This document shows positions 1 through 11,096 of a stretch of DNA of 64,000 bases, piece by piece. Position numbers and translations under genes: made by a program. This DNA is from Fragum whitleyi (Eukaryota; Mollusca; Bivalvia; Cardiida; Cardiidae). Each line of letters starts with the position of its first letter. Position 1 is the first letter of the stretch. Under the pieces are notes generated by a model. It did not search any database. It was not told the DNA's origin and saw only the letters and a program-made list of their open reading frames with translations. The stretch covers positions 43,227,869 through 43,291,868 of the forward strand of contig OX411554.1 in assembly GCA_948146395.1 (NCBI GenBank). Direction: 5' to 3'.

Positions 1-146
1 CGGGATGTCACATTCGCCCGGGGGCTGTGGGGGAATATTTCACCGTCGGATGAGTCCTCATCGCTTGTGGTTACGATGAGTGGCCCCGGGGCGCCCCTTT
101 TACCCCCTGTTAGCTTGACACACGGGGGTAAAGCGCTCGTAGCCAT
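1..146 (-). CDS. Possible 5' coding exon of an unrecognised protein, cut by window edge
   Basis: Reading the minus strand from an ATG at 146-144, the frame stays open for 48 codons to the window edge. The peptide starts MATSALPPCVKLTGGK and has an acidic serine-rich stretch (TSDEDSSDGE). The stretch is GC-rich compared with the AT-rich DNA beside it, as a coding exon would be. No domain is recognisable. It could be the 5' end of a host gene or of a mobile-element ORF; the rest lies outside the window. Confidence 0.3.
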   Translation of the reverse strand, partial: MATSALPPCVKLTGGKRGAPGPLIVTTSDEDSSDGEIFPHSPRANVTS

Positions 147-3005
147 ACTGGTTAGCCCTTATTTAAAACTCCCATTTTGTGCGTTGGCAATTTATTAATA
201 TATATTTAAATTACAGTTATATATGGCTTTAGGTTCCATTTTGTAGGCCTATGTATAATTATCATGTAAGCACTCGTTAGAATACCAAATTAATTGATAA
301 ACCAAATAAATCACTAATTCGTTTTTTCACATATTCACTTAATCCAAACTAAATAAATACTTTTTTCAAATCCACAAATTTTCGAAACACATAAAAATTC
401 AATTGTTCTTCAATTATTGGTTTATTAATATTTAAATCCGTAATACACAAAAAAAGATCAAAAGTTGCAGTTTTTCCCGTCAAAACCAACTTGTGTATTC
501 ATTGATAAGCAACGTGTTTCAAACATGTCAATAATAGTATCAGAGTTCCATTAAAGGTAATGTATATTCTGCGTGTGAAGACTTGATTCACGCACCTGAT
601 TGAGGTAAAAATCAATTTTCCTATCTAAATATCGATATTTCAAGAAATTCAACAGACTGTAAAAGGGGGAAATATGTCCATTGTGTTGGAAATATGTCAT
701 ATTTTTGGCAACAATCCATTAATTCAATACTTTTTTTCAATATATTTATACATGGGTTAAATGTACTCGGCATTTACATGATTTTTTTTCTTCCCAAGTC
801 GCCATATTTGCTATTGTTGATAGCATACATAGCAACCATTGCTATGCACTTAAACCCTAACTCTACTTGTAACAGGCAATCTGATTGGCCTATGTTAATA
901 TTGACGCATACCTTTATTGTGGATTATGTCTATATATAGGCTTAACCCTTCTTTTGATCTAAAACCGACAATATTTCATTGATTTTAGCAAACAGCGCGA
1001 TTTCTACCTTTATGTTGAGCTTGAAATCTAATTTGACAATTTAAAGCTTTCGAGTAAACCCTTTTTTCAATTTTGCGTTTCAAGCCATCAGTTGGGCCTA
1101 TTTTTCCTTCTTTGGTAATATGTTAATCTTAAACAGGAGGGTCTGTATCTTAAAAGTGTAATCATTAGAAATGGTAAGGGTTTTATACAAACATATCGAT
1201 TTGATCGGATTATATGTGAAAATTTCCTTCATGGGCAAATATAAGAATACTTCGGAAATTCGTGCAAAAATGGGGATGCTGAAAAAGAAAACGGTCTGTT
1301 GGGGACAAAGAAAGCGTAACTCACTTATTCAAGCTGTAGTTACATGATCTTGATACAACTAAAAAGGCCGGAAACGCAAGTTTTTATAGTCACAGACCGA
1401 CAATTGGTCAGTTGACGGCGACTAACATTATTTTTTTTATTGCAGCAAATGGATCACCCAACAATTAATACCAGGTATTTCTCTCATCAATTCTACAATT
1501 ACAACATTTCCTAGCCTCCCTCGGTGATACAAATTAGGTTTACCTAGCTAATTTGATCATTGATTGCAGCCAAACGTCGAAAAGACCATATTCCGCCGAC
1601 GGTGATTGGATCCATGAAATCCCATAGTTAAAAATTGGGAGCCTGGTACGCTGTGACTGAAAAAATCACTCAGTATGACATAAGGCTGCACAATGTTTGA
1701 AAATACTACCCAGCTATGCACGCAAAGTACACGTGCAAAGCTGGGTAAAATTTGCAAACAGTCCGACGGTTCGTCGTCCTGAACGCAGGCCAGGTTTGAC
1801 TAGACCAATCCTATAAAGTTTGCTTATGCATTTGATGGATCGCTGCTGTAAATAAAAAGATCGGTTGACCAATCAAAACATCTATTTATAATGGGATGAT
1901 TGTTGACCTCCGTCATCTCCCGACATTATTTGACGACCTCTTTCGAGGATTGTCTCCTCAAACCTCGTAATTACAGTTTGAATAAGCTTTTCTTTCCAAG
2001 TTTTTGTTGCCCACCGTTATTTTTTCATGTTCGAAACCGACGCCGTTATAGAGCTCCGGACTTACATCCAAAAGGTGCCGGGCTCATCCTCTCCTATAAT
2101 TTGACTCCCATCGATGGGTTTATAATCGTGTACCTATGTAAAAAAGCAGCATGAGGCAAGAATCGTATGATAGGTGTGAGCAATACCAGGTATCAATTGT
2201 CAGTAGTTCAAACCGCCGCGATATAAGTGAAAAATTCTTGAAAGCGGCGTAAAACCTTATTCAAACAAACAAACAAACAAACAAACAAATCATATTCAAA
2301 ACCATACACATTGTAAAGACAAAAGGCGTTTGAATTTTCAGTATGTGAGCTGTGTCTCGCGATAGAGATCAAATGACGCAGATTCCAAAAGTATGACAAG
2401 AGTGCATGAAAGCCATTTTTACTGATAAAAGCTTTGGGCCTATAATATCAAATGGCGACAACATGCAAAAAAGCCCAAAACATTGATTATCGTCCTGTGG
2501 AATTTTTATCCAATCATTCAAAATAAAAGTGGGAGGTTTGGTGGTAACAAGAAATTGTCAGGTAACATTTTATCAAATTACGGAGTGAGTGCGTACGGTC
2601 GCAGAAATGCCACGTGAGGTCATTATGCGTACTTCATCTGCACAATCTCAAAAAAAAAGAAGAAAAAAAAATACGCACGTAGACATAAATCGGAAATTTA
2701 TTTTACGCCAAAAAATTGTGCGTCCTCAAAAGTAGATGCGATAAAGAACGAATATTGAAAGAAAAATACGCAAATATTATAAACAAAAAGATTTTGTGAC
2801 CGTACGCAGATACGTATATTCCTAATTTGGATAAAATATACGTATTAGCTCAAATTGTACAGAAAAGACCCTGTTCCTGTGACGCAGAACAATTTGTCCA
2901 AACCAGCGACAAAATGCGAAGGCCATAAATGGTGATGAACCTTTGCCAAAGTTTCTGCCAAATATGCGTACTAGTAAATGTATGAGATTATCAACCCATT
3001 GGTGG
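147..3005. other. AT-rich non-coding stretch
   Basis: Only short ORFs without recognisable domains or codon structure occur here. It holds one CAAA microsatellite and several A/T homopolymer runs. I see no RNA gene or element with clear termini. Confidence 0.5.
2262..2289. repeat. (CAAA)n microsatellite
   Basis: About seven consecutive CAAA units are seen directly. Confidence 0.9.
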
Positions 3006-3009
3006 AAGT

Positions 3010-3112
3010 CACATAGTCTGAAGGATGACTGTCGCCGCAGGGAATCGAACCCGGAACATTTTGAATGATAGTCCTACGCGCTACCCGGCACTGCCTAATG
3101 GCGGTGGCTCAG
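3010..3112 (-). repeat. tRNA-derived SINE-like sequence or tRNA pseudogene
   Basis: On the minus strand the sequence contains GGGTTCGATTCC, a near-perfect RNA polymerase III B box (complement around 3039-3052). About 30 bases upstream is TAGCGCGTAGGAC (complement around 3071-3084), which resembles an A box. The spacing fits a tRNA-type internal promoter. Flanking arms do not pair into a convincing cloverleaf, so a tRNA-derived SINE head or decayed tRNA copy fits better than a working tRNA gene. Confidence 0.5.
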
Positions 3113-3331
3113 TAAATGTAAGAATATACGCCTAATTTTGGAGGCATATTAAAATCAAATGTGCAGGTTATAAAACGTTTTGGCACAAGGAACTTGAAAG
3201 TAAAACTTCTCCTATTTTACTAAGGACTTTGTTATTATGATTATCGTAATTAATCATTATCTACTTACCATTGATATCATGAGAAATTATCATTATAATT
3301 ATTATTATTCTTATCATTATTCTTATCATTA

Positions 3332-3332
<1 letters not shown>

Positions 3333-3379
<47 letters not shown>
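3333..3379. repeat. (TTA)n microsatellite
   Basis: A run of TTA/ATT triplets, flanked by imperfect ATT/ATC-rich sequence from about 3285 to 3425. Confidence 0.9.
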
Positions 3380-4104
3380 GGGCCCATCATTATTATCATC
3401 ATCATAATTATTATTATTACGTGAGACAAATACGGAGTGCACGTACTTGTATGAACTACATATCAGTTTCCTATTCAAACACTTTTCTTTTCGATGAAAA
3501 AAAATGCCAGGAAATCATACGATAAGAAACAATAAGCAAGGAATCCGAATGCCCAGATATTCCAAAGCTACATATTTATCGTAAAATTATGATAGTTTAT
3601 AGGTGCGATTTGTCCCGGCCTCGAAAAGGAAACATGTTAAGAAATTGAAATTGAATTCGAAGCAAAAGGATTATACACGACCTGTGGAACGGATAGACAT
3701 GCCGTTCTTGGTAAACTAACCGCAAAAAAAGTTTACAGGCTTTCTATACTCATATATTCACCTTTTGTTTTACTTTAATCAGAAAAAATGAAAATATCGG
3801 GAAATGGGAACTGGACTTGATTTAAACTTGGGTTTCCATTTAATGGAAGACATTGTTCAGTTTTGAGTTCACAGATGCATGGAAGTGTAAACATAAATTA
3901 ATAATTCTGTATTTACTGTATAAATATGTGAAGCGGATTTATTTATCTTATAACTATACAATCATCCCTGCGATAACACCCCATATGATATTTTTTGTGA
4001 TATCACGTGGATACTGATTTTTAGAACTGACTTAATGTGGTTATTTTCAGAAACGTGCATTTCTGTTAGAAACATCGATGAAAACAGGTAAAAAGAGGTT
4101 ATTA

Positions 4105-4240
4105 GATACATATAATGCGTGCTTAGTGTTTTGTATGAAAAATATCCAACTCGGATGTGAGAAATGATAATTGTCTCGGATGAGCCTCTACAATTATTAG
4201 TTCTCCAAACCTCGTTAGATATATTGTCCGACGGTTTCGG
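4105..4240. repeat. Diverged hairpin MITE related to those at 46965 and 50325
   Basis: The left half has cttagtgttttgtatgaaaa, then aatatcc and gataattgtc. The right half has aacctcgttagatatattg, roughly the reverse complement. Better-preserved copies occur in the tandem 6.2-kb units. Confidence 0.55.
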
Positions 4241-5432
4241 GATGAGACCTTAAACCGAGGTCACGTGAGACGTTGCTTTACACCGAGCACCTTAAAGAAC
4301 CATTGTGGATATCGGGAGTAGTTTCGTCATGTATCCTTGCACTATCCCCCTTAACAACTAATTAACCGTCTTCTGGGGGCGTCGCTCATATGGGCATGTG
4401 TTACTCCGATAGCGACGATAAATTAAAACGTAAATGCACACTCTTAAAATTTAGTCTCCAACGAAGTAGGTCCCCTAAAGCCTGAAACGAAAAGATTGTT
4501 TCCGAATGTTAGACATAGATTTTTAACGGTAGGACTTTGTGGTAAGCAAACAAAATAGCTATGTACTTAGACATGTTTGCATTGAGGAATGAAACAAACT
4601 TTCCATCCCGAATCATATGTATTTTTGATGGACACAATTGAAATCTTAAGAAACTTTGTTTTAAAACGGTCATTGCATAAGGAGCCTGACAAAAAGACAT
4701 ATGTTTAGATCTTATTGATCTTAACAACTTCTAAGTAGACCTAAAGTTAGGTAAAACTGACCTGACCCACCTTCTCTCACGGCGACGATATCTGTTGTAA
4801 ATAGATAAATTAGGGTAGGTTCTACAATTATTTTTTTCTTTTTACAGAATTAAAATTGTTTTGTCCGAAAATACCTACTTGCAAAATAGTTTAGACAAAA
4901 ACGTCAATCAAGCAAAACCATGAAAACGCATGTTCCTTTCCCTTCATTTTCATTTTCTTAAATTATGAACAGTTGCGGATCCACTGAGGGGGTTCGGGGG
5001 TTCAATCAAATCAAACGAACACCCTCTCAGTGAAGCCCAAACATTTAATTTCTCACAGATAATTCCCCTGAGCCCTTCTCCAACTGTTAATGACATATTC
5101 CTGTTGTATATGAAACGCTGGCAGACAGTCACGGTGTAGCCTAAGGCTTAGTATGTAGGCCTACTGTCCGTGCCTTCTACTTGATTTTTGTGGTCATTTA
5201 AACCCTTAAAAAGTCTTACTAATATTTAAAAAACTATGTTTAAAAATATTTAATTTAGCTGGTTAGGTTGAAATTGTGTAAAACTTGCACAACGAACCCG
5301 CTCTACATAAGTCTTGGATCCGCCACTGATGAAGAACACTTAAACCAAGAAAGGGAACTCGTAATGCGTGTACTGGTCTACTATTAGAGTAACCTCCCTT
5401 GTGAAATTGTTTTTGCTAGCGGGAGAAACAAA
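4241..5432. other. Non-coding sequence upstream of CENPS exon 1
   Basis: No ORF with coding character, TATA box or CpG-rich core stands out. The CENPS promoter is expected here, but no specific site can be supported. Confidence 0.4.
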
Positions 5433-5474
5433 ATGTCAAACGAAAAGGATTTCGAACAACTGACACACACACAG
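5433..5474 (+). CDS. CENPS: CENPS exon 1
   Basis: Fourteen codons from ATG (acaaaATG context) to a CAG/GTAATC donor, phase 0. It precedes the Gypsy element by about 300 bp. Confidence 0.65.
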
Positions 5475-8400
5475 GTAATCAACCATCAAAAAGAATGTTC
5501 ACGCCTCTTTCTAAATGCAAAAGAGACGAAATACAAAAGGATGTATTTTTTATGAAATTTACCGCACTAAAGTCAGCAGTATGATATTCGTCCCCGATAA
5601 TCTTCGTACAGGTGAGTGAAAGTGTTTAAATTTGCAAAGGTGGGAGTAAAGAAGAGGAAGGTGAGCGATATAGGACCATAATCGTCCTCTTGTTGTTTTA
5701 AACCAATGATCTAGTTTTTCTATGCATTTAGAGCTATTGCCTGTTCAGAGGTTAAGTGTTGTACTCACCATATGATATTGTTGTAGAATTAGGATATACC
5801 CGGAATCCCCAATCATCTCTATAAATAGCTTCCCATAATGCTGCTGACCCCTGCATTACTAAATGTGAACCCTTGACCTATCATCCCAGATTCTGGCATT
5901 CAGCATTGCACCTTCCAAGAGACCAGACGAATATAACATCACTGTGGTCACCTACAATTACTATGAAGACCAGAGCCGATAGGTTTAGGAGCTAGGTGCT
6001 CACCTCTCGGTAAGTGTCTTTACCATGGTAATTTTGACTACATTGGCGTTGTCGGCTTTTGGGACGCTGAATCGCAGCAACTTGGAAATCCAGTGGACTC
6101 TCTCGGTTTTGCTAGTGCTTGGAAAGTCGGAGTTAGCCCCACCAAGACTGGACAATCCGATGGCTTTACTGTGTTGCCACGAGAATTTGTAAGGTTTTCT
6201 TGATGTTGTCAGCCGTCGAAAAGTCGGAGTTAGCCCCCTCGAGGCTGGATGCATTGATGAGGCTTTTGCAGGTTCTTCGATTCCTCACGCTGGTCATTTT
6301 TTGTAACGGGAAAATGGCCGTCGTGACGAATTGATAAGGGTTGAAATAGGATTCCGTTTCGGGTCATATCATATGCGATATGATCTCGCGACTCGATAGG
6401 TTTCCGCTGGAATTGCTCTCGGTTTCGTTTGACTTGCATCTTTTGCAGTCGACCGTGATCGTGAGCCACGACTTGGAAACGTTGAACGGACCCCCGTTTA
6501 GAGAATAGACCGTTCCGGATTTCGTAGACGGGGGATTCCCCGAACAGATGAACAAGTGATACGATCTCACTTCGCTTCATTTCTTCGAGGACGAATTTCG
6601 GTGGCTTTGCTCTCGATTGTGCTTGTGCTGCTTTGTTTACAGCCGAGTACTATCGTTTGCTACGACTCGGAAACGTTTATATCGACTTTCGATTTGAGAT
6701 TAGCGACTTTGTAATAGAGGTATTTCACGTAATTATCTCCCTTGCGTACTCTCCAGTCAAATTTACATAACAATGCAAACGAGGGGGCGTCCTTCTTTTC
6801 TCCACTCTTTATTTCATTGAAATTTATCCGAATAAATCAGTCGATTGATTGGGACAGGGAATCCATTAAAGATAACTGCAAGAATAGATCCTTCTACGCA
6901 GATTTCCTTGAAAATATGTCTCATCACAATCTTGAGCAAATGGTCAAAATCCCTACCAGGCAAAATAACACCTTGGACCTTTTCTTCACTAGCCACCCGT
7001 CTCTCGTACACCAAACCAAGTCCCTTCCCAGTCTCGCAAATTCAGACCATGACATAATTTTCCATGAAATTAAATTAAACCGGGGTCGCCCCCTACAGCC
7101 TAGGCGTCCAATTAAAAATTACAAGAAAACAAACTGGGACAGTATCAAATCAGACATGGTCAATTTCTCCTGTAATTTTTTCCAAACAAATCATGATGAC
7201 CCTAACAAAGCCTGGGTGTCTTTTAAGGATAGCCTCAACCACTCCTGTAGCAAGCACATACCAACAAAGATCTGCAAGCCACGTGCTGACTTGCCTTGGA
7301 TAACCCCTAAACTGAAAAGACTTATCCATAAGCGTGATAAGCTTTATTCAAAGCTCAAACACAAGTTCGATACTCATAGGCAAGAAGGGTTAAAGTCCCT
7401 TAAGTCTACCATCCAAAAATTGATAAGGTCTTCTTACTGGTCATACATGGAAAACATCATATTTAACCATGACTCCCAACCAGGCAGGAATAAGAAATTT
7501 TACACTTATATCAAACATAACAAGAAAGAGAATGTTGGCATAGCCCCTTTAAAATCAGAGGGTGTCATATATACCGACCCGGTCTCCAAAGCCAACATCC
7601 TCAATAAACAATTTGAGTCCGTTTTCTCCCCCCCAAAACCCCTCAGTCTGTCACATTTATGCTCTAGGATACTTAAACCTGCAAACACAAACATGAACGA
7701 AATTGTGGTCACCACCTGTGGAGTAGAAAAACTCCTTCAAGGATTATCACCCCATAAGGCAAGTGGGCCCGACGAGATATCCCCCCGAATTCTGAAAGAA
7801 CTTAGCCACGAAATAGCCCCCATCCTTGCAGAAATCTTTAATTTGTCGCTCCGCACTGGTATTGTCCCTGAAGACTGGAAGAAAGCCACTGTAGCTCCAG
7901 TCTTCAAAAAAGGCCAAAAGTCCCAGCCCAGTAATTACAGACCCATCTCCCTTACCTGTATTGCGTCTAAACTCTTAGAGCATATCATTGTTTCAAATCT
8001 CATGTCCTACCTCGATAAAAACAGTATTCTCAGTCCATTCCAACATGGTTTTCGTTCAGGCCACAGCTGTGAAACCCAACTACTTAACTTTACTAGGGAT
8101 TTATTCAACAACTTGGAATCTGGGTATCAAACTGATGTTGTTGTCATGGATTTTTCTAAAGCCTTTGACAAAGTGGACCACCTTTCCCTCCTGTTCAAAC
8201 TACAGCAACTCGGTATAAACCCTCAAATTGTCAACTGGATCAAATCTTTCCTTAGTAATCGTTCCCAAAGAGTTGCTGTAGAAGGTCAATTTTCCAGTGA
8301 ACTTCCAGTTCTTTCTGGTGTCCCTCAGGGATCAGTTCTAGGCCCCTGTCTCTTCCTCATATACATTAATGACCTCCCAGATTCAGTCAAATGTAACGCT

Positions 8401-9816
8401 AGAATGTTTGCCGATGATACTATTGTTTACTTAACCATCCACACAAAAAATGATACCCTATCCCTTCAGCAAGATCTACATAACTTAGAAAACTGGGAGA
8501 GAACCTGGTCAATGGAATTTAACCCTGATAAGTGTGAAATCTTAAGAATAACGAGGAAGAGACATCCACTAATCTACCCTTACAAACTTCATAATACAGA
8601 ACTAAAGGCAACCAATGCAGCCAAGTATCTAGGTGTCACCATCACTTCTGACTTAAATTGGTCTAAGCACATAGAAAACATCACATCAAAAGCAACATCA
8701 ACCCTCCGCTTCATCCAAAGAAACATACGGACCAATAACAAACAGGTCAAAACTGCTGCCTATAACACATATATTAGACCTCAATTAGAATATTGCTCAT
8801 GCATATGGCATCCCTGGCAAAAAACCCTCTCCCATAATATCGAAAGAGTGCAAAGATCAGCAGCTAGGTATGTCATGAATGACTACAACTACACCAATAG
8901 TGTCACCCAAATGATTAACACCCTTAACTGGAAATCCCTACATGAAAGAAGGCTACATAATTCCCTCATACTATTTTATAAAATCAGAGCTGGTACAATA
9001 GCTGTAGATAACAGTCACCTTATACAAACAAGAAATCTTAACTATCTTATTCCGTTCTCAAAGACTCAATACTTCACTAATTCCTTTTTCCCCAGGACAG
9101 TGAAACAGTGGAACACTCTACCAACTAGTGTCAAGTCCAGCCCTAGTCTCGGCATATTCTCCGAAAGACTAGCGGCAGTCAATCTTGTATAAACTACTAT
9201 CTGCTTTTACTTTTTAACTGTAGCATACTATATCTTCTTTTATAGAATTTTAACAATGTAAAATATCTTCTCTTTTCTTAACAGCTCTTTTACCGGCTAT
9301 TAGCACACCCGCACCCAGTTATAATCGGCAATCGATTGTTGGGTTAAACAGTAGATGTAAACAGTAGATGTAGATTTCAACTATTAATAAAATAGATCAT
9401 TAATCATTTATAATTCAAACCAATACTTAAATGTCATTAGAAACTATTTCGACCGCGTTAAGTAATTTTTATTTTCAAATATTGACAAAAAGCGACGTTT
9501 GATTTTAGTTTGGTGGAATGAATTGCAGATGTAACTCTTCAGAGTTTATCTACTAGATGAATTTATATTTAGTCGAAACAGATATCCTCCATCGAAAATC
9601 TACGGTTTTGAGAAAACGCTTCAATATCAAAGTTTGTATAGATTTCTTTCATTTTGACTATTGATTTTCATTATTTAAATACTAGAACTAGTCATTACTC
9701 GTCACAAATCGATCGTAATTGATTAACTAAAGAATACAAAAAAATGATTAAAATAAAGAGATAATAAAATCAGACAACAAAAAACGGCAGACGACAGAAT
9801 GCAAATTCGACACGTT

Positions 9817-9888
<72 letters not shown>

Positions 9889-11062
9889 ACGAAAAAAAAA
9901 AAAAAAAAAAAAAAACAAACCACGAAACCATATCGAGAGTGAAAAATAATGTTAAAAGGGGAGAAATAGTTCCACCGTAGGTTTATTATTGCGAGTTGCT
10001 ATTTCATTTTAATAATGATTCAAATTTGAACACATACTTGCATTCGGAAGGGCTTTTATATACATTGGAAACGTGCATTCGTTGTTTCGAAATTAAAGAT
10101 TTGTAGTTCTGAATTTCCCTTGATTTCTTTCCGTTCAGCCTTTTTTTTCACACTCACCTCTTACGAATCCAATTAATTTTCTAAATTCAAGAATTATTGA
10201 ACGCATTATTTAGATACCCCTTTTATGGATATATATTGATCTTGAAGATGTGATAGAAGTCAAATACGATTACGTAATACCATATGCCACATACGATGCT
10301 TAATTGTCACCAGTACAATGTTTATTTAGCGCACGTGTTGTAACTTATAACTGCTGCCTTAGTGTTTTACCGCTCTTTGATCTTGGGTCTATGGCATATT
10401 GAAAAACCCTTTCTAAAATCATAAACAAACATGAAGATTAAATTCAGCCCTACATCTTTTAACGCTTAAGTTTTATCAAGCAATATGAAAAACAACAGTG
10501 CCGCAAGGGGCTTGTGCTAAAATATTTTAACGACTCTAAATGAGTATCAGATATATGGCCCCTTTACGATAAAAAAACATTAATCTCACTTTAACTAAGT
10601 CTGGTCTTTCTGTGCTTTTTAAAAAATACCAGGTATTTATCTATTTAATATTATCATTGAATATTTCCTTAGTATGAAAATTTCTTGTGCAAAAAAAGCC
10701 CGCTGTTGTAAATAGATAATATTTTCACAAAGAAATATATATTGCACGGTCAAAATACATTGTATCACATAGGTTTACTTTTCCGCAATCATGATTCAGA
10801 GAGTGAAAGGTCGTCAATGTGTTGGTTTCAGTTTTCTCTTTTTGCCACGAAGTTTCAACAGCACGATATCACAAACAATCTATGAAACGAGGTGGCGTAT
10901 TTGGTTGGAATATTCGCTCAACGATTTATTTATTTATTTTATTTTTTATTATTACTTTTTGCAAGAATACATTTCCTTGTCTCAGTGTGTTAATTACGAT
11001 GTGATGGTAATAATGTTTTATAAAAAGAAATTACTATATAAAGAAATGATTGATAAGGCTAC

Positions 11063-11096
<34 letters not shown>

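Noticed and set aside
35..110. Hammerhead-ribozyme-like string (cggatgagtcctcatcg...cgatgag)
   Set aside because: The core CTGATGA and GAAA elements are not both present. It is a plain hairpin within a probable coding exon.
694..939. 81-residue ORF
   Set aside because: AT-driven hydrophobic translation with no domain, splice context or repeat in other copies.
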